This document shows, one piece after another, positions 58,722 through 64,000 of a stretch of 64,000 bases of DNA. The stretch covers positions 186,001 to 250,000 of the forward strand of contig NZ_WFLK01000005.1 of assembly GCF_009208565.1 (NCBI RefSeq), written 5' to 3'. The notes beneath the pieces were generated by a model, which was given only the letters and a program-made list of their open reading frames with translations, was not told where the DNA came from and did not search any database. This DNA is from Janthinobacterium aquaticum (GTDB lineage: Bacteria; Pseudomonadota; Gammaproteobacteria; Burkholderiales; Burkholderiaceae_D). Position 1 is the first letter of the stretch, and each line of letters starts with the position of its first letter. A program made the position numbers and the translations under genes.

Positions 58722-59061
58722 ACTGGTAGTCGTCGGGAATGTCCAGCACATGGATGGTCTTGTGTTCGAGCAGGCGGCCGAACTGCGCGCGCAGGCGCGA
58801 CTTGTGCTTTTCTTCCATCACGCAGATCACGTCGCACCAGGCCAGGTCGCCGGCGTTGACCGGGTGGCGCGCGTTCGGGCTGGTACCACCCGAACGCACG
58901 GCCATGCCCGGATGACGGCGGAACATGCGTTCAGCCGTCGGGCTGCGCCACTGGTTGCGGCTGCAGACAAACAGGACGTTGATATCAGATCCCGTAACGG
59001 CTGCGATAGGCCGAAACGGCGTCCTTGTGCTGCAGCAGATTCGGATCGGCACCGTCGCCAT
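58657..59061 (-). CDS. Low-molecular-weight protein tyrosine phosphatase-like
   Basis: The chain has the signature VLFVCSRNQWRSPTAE with the CX5R catalytic loop, followed by the HxD-like phrase HVLDIPDDYQFM where aspartate 100-odd would act. From the loop to the end it is about 105 residues, the normal length for this class. The natural start would be near 58983, immediately after the pyrE stop, but that codon is ATC, so I use the ATG at 59061 inside pyrE; the true start is uncertain. It removes phosphate from tyrosine or related groups. Its 3' end overlaps the GNAT-like gene on the other strand. Confidence 0.78.
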   Translation of the reverse strand: MATVPIRICCSTRTPFRPIAAVTGSDINVLFVCSRNQWRSPTAERMFRRHPGMAVRSGGTSPNARHPVNAGDLAWCDVICVMEEKHKSRLRAQFGRLLEHKTIHVLDIPDDYQFMQPELVEQLEASVAAILGLD

Positions 59062-59647
59062 TGAGGTAGCCAAACAGGTCGTCCAGGTTGCCGATTGAAA
59101 TGACCGGGATGCCGTATTGCTTGCTCACTTCCTGTACTGCCGAACTTGGCGAGAGCTGGCCGTCCGGGCCCGAACGCTCCATGCGGTCCAGCGCGATCAG
59201 CACGGCGCAAGGCTCGGCGCCTGCCGCACGGATCATGTCAACCGATTCGCGCACCGAAGTGCCGGCCGAGATCACGTCGTCGATAATGACGACCTTGCCC
59301 TGCAATTTGGCGCCCACGATGGTACCGCCTTCGCCGTGGTCTTTGGCTTCCTTGCGGTTGAAGGCAAACGAGGTGTTGCGGCCCTTGCCGGCCAGCGCCA
59401 CGGCGGTAGCCGAGGCCAGCGTGATGCCCTTGTAGGCGGGGCCGAACAGCATGTCGAACTCGACGCCCGAATCGAGCAGGGTCTGCGCGTAGAACTGCGC
59501 CAGCTCGGCCAGCGTGGCGCCGTCATGAAACAGGCCTGCATTGAAAAAATACGGCGACTGGCGGCCGGCCTTGGTGGTGAACTCGCCGAAGCGCAAGACG
59601 CCCTTGGATACGGAAAACGCGATAAACTGCTGGCGTAAATTAGTCAC
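58985..59647 (-). CDS. pyrE: Orotate phosphoribosyltransferase
   Basis: Makes OMP from orotate and PRPP in pyrimidine synthesis. 220 residues starting with GTG. The PRPP motif is VVIIDDVISAGTSVRES; other conserved phrases are TKAGRQSPYFFNAGL and AFNRKEAKDHGEGG. It is divergent from xthA with 100 bases between. Its stop codon is followed almost at once by the phosphatase gene. Confidence 0.96.
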   Translation of the reverse strand: MTNLRQQFIAFSVSKGVLRFGEFTTKAGRQSPYFFNAGLFHDGATLAELAQFYAQTLLDSGVEFDMLFGPAYKGITLASATAVALAGKGRNTSFAFNRKEAKDHGEGGTIVGAKLQGKVVIIDDVISAGTSVRESVDMIRAAGAEPCAVLIALDRMERSGPDGQLSPSSAVQEVSKQYGIPVISIGNLDDLFGYLNGDGADPNLLQHKDAVSAYRSRYGI

Positions 59648-59747
59648 ATTGGCCTCATTTTTTTAAAGTGCCTGTATTTTAATCTGCGCGCTGCGGCGAG
59701 ACAATCGCCGCGTTTGCCGCCCATCTGCATTCAATCTGTCTCCTCAC

Positions 59748-60524
59748 ATGCCAAAAATTATCTCCGCCAACCTCAATGGCATCCGCTCCGCCGCCAAAAA
59801 AGGCTTTTTCAACTGGATGGGCAAGCAAACGGCCGACTTCATCTGCGTGCAGGAACTTAAGGCACAACTGCCCGACATGACGCCAGAGTTTCTTAATCCG
59901 CACGGCTACCATGGCCACTTCCACTACGCCGAGAAAAAAGGCTATTCGGGCACCGGCGTGTACAGCAAGGTCGAGCCGGACGCCGTGCATATCGGTTTCG
60001 GCAGCCCGGAATTCGATGCCGAAGGGCGCTATGTGCGCTGCGACTTCGGCAACCTGTCGGTGATCTCGGTGTACTGCCCGTCCGGCTCGTCCGGCCCCGA
60101 GCGCCAGGAAGCCAAATTCCGTTTCATGGAACTGTTCCTGCCCCATCTGCTGATGCTCAAGGCCCTGGGCCGCGAAGTGGTGATCTGCGGCGACTGGAAT
60201 ATCGCCCACAACGAGATCGACCTGAAGAACTGGAAAGGCAACAAGAAAAATTCCGGCTTCCTGCCCGAGGAACGCGCCTGGCTCACGCGCGTGTTCGATG
60301 AAGTGGGCTTTGTCGACGTGCACCGTGGCCTGGACAAGCGCGAAGAACAATACACTTGGTGGAGCAACCGTGGCCAGGCTTACGCCAAGAACGTCGGCTG
60401 GCGCATCGATTACCATGTCGCCACCCCTGGCATCGCCGCGCAGGCCCATACCGTGAGCGTGTACAAGGACGAACGCTTTTCCGATCATGCGCCGCTGATT
60501 ATCGATTACACCATCAGAACGTAA
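59748..60524 (+). CDS. xthA: Exodeoxyribonuclease III
   Basis: 258 residues of the AP-endonuclease/EEP family: LNGIRSAAKKGFFNW, VQELKAQ with the metal-binding glutamate, GDWNIAHNEIDL, NVGWRIDYHVAT and the final SDHAPLIIDY with the catalytic Asp-His. It repairs abasic sites and degrades DNA 3' ends. The stop codon TAA at 60522-60524 lies within a sequence (CGTAATCGACATCATTATTG) that matches a REP inner half, so the repeat supplies the stop. Divergent from pyrE. Confidence 0.95.
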   Translation: MPKIISANLNGIRSAAKKGFFNWMGKQTADFICVQELKAQLPDMTPEFLNPHGYHGHFHYAEKKGYSGTGVYSKVEPDAVHIGFGSPEFDAEGRYVRCDFGNLSVISVYCPSGSSGPERQEAKFRFMELFLPHLLMLKALGREVVICGDWNIAHNEIDLKNWKGNKKNSGFLPEERAWLTRVFDEVGFVDVHRGLDKREEQYTWWSNRGQAYAKNVGWRIDYHVATPGIAAQAHTVSVYKDERFSDHAPLIIDYTIRT

Positions 60525-60732
60525 TCGACATCATTATTGACACGTCTGCGGTGGTGTCGGGTTACGCGCTTCGCGCTAAGCCGGATTATTGATACGCCTG
60601 TGGTGATGTCGGGTTACGCGCTTCGCGCTAACCCGACCTACGTAACCGTGCGCAGTCATACCGTAGGTCGGATTAGGTGCGAAGCACCGTAATCCGACAC
60701 CATTGTTGACACGTTTATGGTGGTGTCGGGTT
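60521..60732. repeat. Cluster of REP units after xthA
   Basis: Several decayed or re-arranged REP halves in tandem fill the gap: CGTAATCGACA at 60521, a GCGCTTCGCGC hairpin around 60566, a second around 60618 ending ACCCGACCTACG, and a full unit GTAGGTCGGATTAG...CGTAATCCGACA at 60663-60700 with a GGTGC/GCACC stem. Together they look like a multi-copy REP array. Confidence 0.8.
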
Positions 60733-60741
60733 CAGGCGGTT

Positions 60742-61641
60742 TTATCCCGCCCCGGTCAGCTCGCGCCGGCTGTCAAATCGCCGCAGCTCGCCTGTGAGTG
60801 GATCGGCAAACTCAATCGACCGCGCCAGCAGCTGCAAGGGCTGCGTCATGTCGTCCTGCTTGCACGGCAGCGCTACCGGATAGAAAGCGTCGTTGACGAT
60901 GGGAATACCGAGCGAGGCCAGATGCACGCGCAACTGGTGCTTGCGGCCCGTATGCGGATGCAGGCGGTACAGCGCCAGCGCGCCGCGCAAGGCGATCAGT
61001 TCGACCAGGGTCTCGGAATTGGGCTCGCCCGCCTCCTCGCGCATAATGAAAAACTTGTCGCCATCGACCATGCGGCTGCGGTGCGTAAACGGAAAATCAC
61101 GGCCCGGCAGCTGCGGCGCCAGCGCCTCGTAGACCTTGCGCACTTCGCGCCGCTGGAACAGCGTCTGGTAGGCGCCGCGGCTGGCCGGTTGGCGCGAAAA
61201 CACCACCACGCCGGCCGTTTCGCGGTCGAGACGGTGGATTGGCGTCAGCTCCGGACAATCGAGTTTTTTCTTCAGCCGCGTGAGCAAAGTCTCCTGCACG
61301 AAGCGCCCGCCTGGCGTCATCGGCAGGAAATGCGGCTTGTCGGCCACCACCAGGTGGGCATCCTGGAACAATATCTGCTCCTGGAACGGAATCGGCGTTT
61401 CGTGCTCGACTTCACGGTAGTAGAAAATGCGCATGCCGCGCCGGAAAGGGCTGTGCGGCACCAGCTGCTCGCCCTCGCCGCTGACCACTTCGCCGCGCGC
61501 CATGCGGTCGCGCCACTGCGCCTCGCCGATCTGCGGGTAGCGCTCGAGCAGAAAACTGAGCAGGTCAGGCCAGCCGCCTTCGGGCAGCCACAGATAGCTG
61601 GCCGCCACGCCGTCGCGCATCGGCAAGGGTGCAGCGGCCAT
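60742..61641 (-). CDS. RluA-family pseudouridine synthase
   Basis: 299 residues with the catalytic motif HRLDRETAGVVVFSR (aspartate in RLD) and a late GRKHQLRVHLASLGIPIVND. No N-terminal S4 domain is evident, as in TruC/RluA-type members. It isomerises a uridine in rRNA or tRNA; the exact site cannot be told. It starts a short distance upstream of M48's stop (61646), in the same direction. Confidence 0.92.
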   Translation of the reverse strand: MAAAPLPMRDGVAASYLWLPEGGWPDLLSFLLERYPQIGEAQWRDRMARGEVVSGEGEQLVPHSPFRRGMRIFYYREVEHETPIPFQEQILFQDAHLVVADKPHFLPMTPGGRFVQETLLTRLKKKLDCPELTPIHRLDRETAGVVVFSRQPASRGAYQTLFQRREVRKVYEALAPQLPGRDFPFTHRSRMVDGDKFFIMREEAGEPNSETLVELIALRGALALYRLHPHTGRKHQLRVHLASLGIPIVNDAFYPVALPCKQDDMTQPLQLLARSIEFADPLTGELRRFDSRRELTGAG

Positions 61642-61645
61642 GGTC

Positions 61646-62554
61646 TTATCGGGCGGCGACGGTGTTGCTGCGATACGGCGGCAAGGCGTCGACGGACACG
61701 CCCTTGCTGCGCGCGTACAGCGGCAGCACCTGCGTCATGTGCTTGTTCATCTGCGAGATGCGGTCGCTGCCCGACGGGTGGGTCGACAGGAATTCCGGCG
61801 GCGCGCCTTTGCTGATGGCCGCCATTTTCTGCCACAGCACCACGCCGGCGCGCGGATCGAAACCGGCGCGCGCTGCCAGGTCCATGCCGATCAGGTCGGC
61901 CTCGCGTTCGTCGTCGCGCGAGAATTTCAGCATGGCGCCCTGCGCCGCCATATTGGTGACCGTGCTGGTGACGTTCGGGTCCACCCCCAACCAGGCCGAC
62001 AGGCCGGCGCCGGCCAGCTTCGAGCCGATGGCGGCCAGGTTGCCCTTGCCGGCCTGCGCCTGCGAATGCTCGCGCAGCGCATGTGAAATTTCATGGCCCA
62101 TGACGACGGCGACTTCATCATCGGTCAGATTAAGCTTGGTGATGATGCCGCTGTAAAAGGCGATCTGCCCGCCCGGCATGCAGAAAGCGTTGACCTGGTC
62201 CGAATTGAGCAGATTGATCTGCCAGTCCCAGTTGGCGGCCGCTTCGTTCCAGCGCGTGGCAAACGGAATAATGCGCTGGGCGATGGCGCGCAGGCGTTTG
62301 ACCTGCGGGTCGCTGTCTGGCACCAGCGCGTTTTTCTGCTTGGCCTCGTTGACCAGCTGCGCATACTGCAGCTTGGACTGTTGATTGAAGTCCGTGCCGC
62401 CGGCAAAAATACGGCTGGTCGACAGCGGGCGCACCTTGATGCCATCCTGTACCACTGCCTGCTGGGCGGTGGCGGACAGGGGCGAGAAGATCGTGGCGGC
62501 GCACAGGCTCGCCATGACGGCGTAACGTTGCAGGGCGGGGCGGGTTTGTATCAT
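61646..62554 (-). CDS. M48-family metalloprotease, exported
   Basis: 302 residues with a signal peptide (YAVMASLCAATIFSPLSATA) and the zinc motif VVMGHEISHALREH (HExxH), a third ligand in DEREADLIGMDLAARAGFDP. It resembles periplasmic Oma1/BepA-like peptidases but lacks a TPR region here, so a quality-control role is inferred from family. The start at 62554 has GGAGG 8 bases upstream. Next to the RluA-type gene. Confidence 0.92.
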   Translation of the reverse strand: MIQTRPALQRYAVMASLCAATIFSPLSATAQQAVVQDGIKVRPLSTSRIFAGGTDFNQQSKLQYAQLVNEAKQKNALVPDSDPQVKRLRAIAQRIIPFATRWNEAAANWDWQINLLNSDQVNAFCMPGGQIAFYSGIITKLNLTDDEVAVVMGHEISHALREHSQAQAGKGNLAAIGSKLAGAGLSAWLGVDPNVTSTVTNMAAQGAMLKFSRDDEREADLIGMDLAARAGFDPRAGVVLWQKMAAISKGAPPEFLSTHPSGSDRISQMNKHMTQVLPLYARSKGVSVDALPPYRSNTVAAR

Positions 62555-62642
62555 GGTCAGACCTCCATGGACGATGTTGGACGGCGAAAAGCCGACGATG
62601 ATAAACCATAAACGATCGGTCCCCGCACGCAAACCGCTTTCA

Positions 62643-63254
62643 TCAATGCGCGGCCTTTTTGCGCAGCCTGAACACGGCAAGGTCGCCACGCAGATTGGGC
62701 AGCACGGACACCATCCTGCCTTCGGCCAGCGCCACGCAGTCAATCACTTCCAGGCCGCATTCCTCGGCCAGTTCGCGGAAGTCGTTGATGGTTGCGCAGC
62801 GCACGTTGGGCGTGTCGTACCATTGATACGGCAGCGATTTTGAGACCGGCATGCGGCCCTTGGCCAGCGCCAGCCGATGCGGCCAGTAGGCAAAGTTGGG
62901 AAACGAGACGATCGCCTCGGTGCCGACACGCACGATATCGCGTAGCAGCGGCTCGACCTGCTTCATCATCTGCAGCGAGGACAGGCACAGCACCGTGTCA
63001 AAGCTGTTGTCGCCAAAAATCGACAGGCCGTTTTCCATGTCCTGCTGGATCACGTTGACGCCACGGCGGGTGCTGGCCAGCACCTTGTCATCGGCAATCT
63101 CGATGCCGTAGCCGCTGCAGGCCTTGTCGCTTTGCAGATACTCGAGCATCACGCCGTCGCCGCAGCCCACGTCCAGCACATGCGCCGACTTCGGCACCCA
63201 GTGGGCGATAAAGGCCAGGTCGGGGCGCAGCGCGCTCAGTTCTTCGAAATTCAT
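62643..63254 (-). CDS. metW: Methionine biosynthesis protein MetW
   Basis: 203 residues with the methyltransferase-like nucleotide site [16 protein letters not shown] and the family phrases [26 protein letters not shown] and [22 protein letters not shown]. MetW works with MetX in homoserine acylation in many proteobacteria. The start at 63254 has GGGAGG upstream and overlaps the metX stop by four bases (ATGA). Confidence 0.95.
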   Translation of the reverse strand: MNFEELSALRPDLAFIAHWVPKSAHVLDVGCGDGVMLEYLQSDKACSGYGIEIADDKVLASTRRGVNVIQQDMENGLSIFGDNSFDTVLCLSSLQMMKQVEPLLRDIVRVGTEAIVSFPNFAYWPHRLALAKGRMPVSKSLPYQWYDTPNVRCATINDFRELAEECGLEVIDCVALAEGRMVSVLPNLRGDLAVFRLRKKAAH

Positions 63255-64000
63255 GCGGCCTCCCTGTTTGCCGGTTGCTGTGCCACCGCAGGAATGCCTG
63301 CGGCGATCTCGTTCCATACCTGCCCGTAGTAGGCGCGCACCATATTCATATAGCGCGCGTCCTCAAGCAGGAAAGCATCGTGGCCGTGCGGCGCATCGAT
63401 CTCGGCATAGGTGACCTGGCGCCGGTTGCACACCAGCGCCTCGACGATTTCGCGGCTGCGCTCGGGCGAAAAACGCCAGTCGGTGGAAAACGAAGCGAGC
63501 AGGAATTTGGCGCGCGTGCCGGCCAGCGCCTTGGCCAGGTTGCCGCCATGCGCGCGCGCCGGATCGAAGTAATCGAGCGCCTTGGTAATCAACAGATAGG
63601 TATTGGCGTCGAAGTATTCGGAAAACTTGTCGCCCTGGTAGCGCAGATACGATTCGATTTCAAAGTCGATGCCGAAGCCGAATTTGTAGTCGCCCGTCTG
63701 CGCGGCATCGCGCAGCTTGCGGCCGAATTTTTCAGCCATGTCATCGTTCGACAGATACGTAATGTGGCCGACCATGCGCGCCACGCGCAGGCCGTTTTTC
63801 GGCACCACGCCATACTCGTAAAAGTCGCCGCCGCGATAATCGGGATCGGACAAAATCGCCTGGCGCGCCACATCGTTGAAGGCGATGTTCTGCGCCGACA
63901 GCTTGGCGGTCGAGGCGATCACCACGCAGTGGCGCAGGCGATCCGGATACTTGATGCTCCACGACAGCGCCTGCATGCCGCCCAGCGAGCCGCCCATCAC
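63251..64000 (-). CDS. metX: Homoserine O-acyltransferase, 3' part
   Basis: The gene runs out of the window at its 5' end; 249 residues are visible. The nucleophile serine is in [12 protein letters not shown], and the catalytic histidine in [11 protein letters not shown] near the C-terminus. It acylates homoserine, opening the sulfhydrylation route to methionine. It is coupled to metW. The visible first codon is not the true start. Confidence 0.94.
   Translation of the reverse strand: MMGGSLGGMQALSWSIKYPDRLRHCVVIASTAKLSAQNIAFNDVARQAILSDPDYRGGDFYEYGVVPKNGLRVARMVGHITYLSNDDMAEKFGRKLRDAAQTGDYKFGFGIDFEIESYLRYQGDKFSEYFDANTYLLITKALDYFDPARAHGGNLAKALAGTRAKFLLASFSTDWRFSPERSREIVEALVCNRRQVTYAEIDAPHGHDAFLLEDARYMNMVRAYYGQVWNEIAAGIPAVAQQPANREAA

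Overview
The window is a GC-rich, gene-dense stretch of a chromosome. The gene orders mreBCD-mrdA-rodA-rlpA opposite gatCAB, topB-smg-dprA opposite def-fmt, rsmB-DUF4390-NtrY/NtrX-like, argS-SPOR-dsbA-SDR-birA-coaX and metX-metW, together with a DUF3567 protein, point to a betaproteobacterium of the order Burkholderiales. The REP-type palindromes with ends GTAGGTCGGATTAG, in intergenic gaps at five loci, make me favour Oxalobacteraceae (Janthinobacterium/Massilia/Duganella-like). This is inference from layout and remembered families, not a search. I saw no rRNA, tRNA, CRISPR array, prophage or complete insertion sequence.

Layout. 1-4.1 kb: end of an ABC ATPase and a giant ABC permease fused to an M1 aminopeptidase. 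4.1-8.2 kb: a compound repeat, an orphan small protein, a catalase, a DsbA-like protein and a secreted MBL-fold protein with a degenerate metal site. 8.3-12.1 kb: two tandem PhoA-type alkaline phosphatases (a predicted lipoprotein and a periplasmic copy) and a His-rich secreted protein. 12.2-20 kb: topoisomerase III, Smg and DprA facing def-fmt, then a LysR regulator and a tautomerase. 20-27 kb: a surface TIG-repeat metalloprotease, an AT-rich gap and metH. 27-36 kb: an EAL-like/HDOD protein, a glutamine amidotransferase, DUF3567, a CobW-like mini-protein, an NtrY/NtrX-like two-component pair, DUF4390 and rsmB. 36-42 kb: argS, SPOR protein, dsbA, SDR, birA, coaX, SPOR protein. 42-53 kb: the elongasome operon on the minus strand facing the gatCAB operon. 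53-58.7 kb: BlaI/M56-TonB pair, Gfo/Idh oxidoreductase, small secreted and membrane proteins, LysR/TauE pair, GNAT-like stub. 58.7-64 kb: LMW phosphatase, pyrE, xthA, REP cluster, RluA-type synthase, M48 protease, metW and the 3' part of metX.

Most genes are housekeeping: cell-wall elongation, translation, methionine supply (metX, metW, metH) and envelope redox. The less ordinary items are the ABC-M1 fusion, the CobW-like protein that keeps a CLCC motif but lacks a P-loop, a 120-bp nested inverted repeat at the end of the HDOD gene, REP elements whose hairpin stems covary and one of which supplies the xthA stop codon, and an LMW phosphatase with no ordinary start codon at the expected place. 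I found no strong evidence of a complete new multi-gene system. The positions given are read directly from the sequence; family names are from motif recognition.
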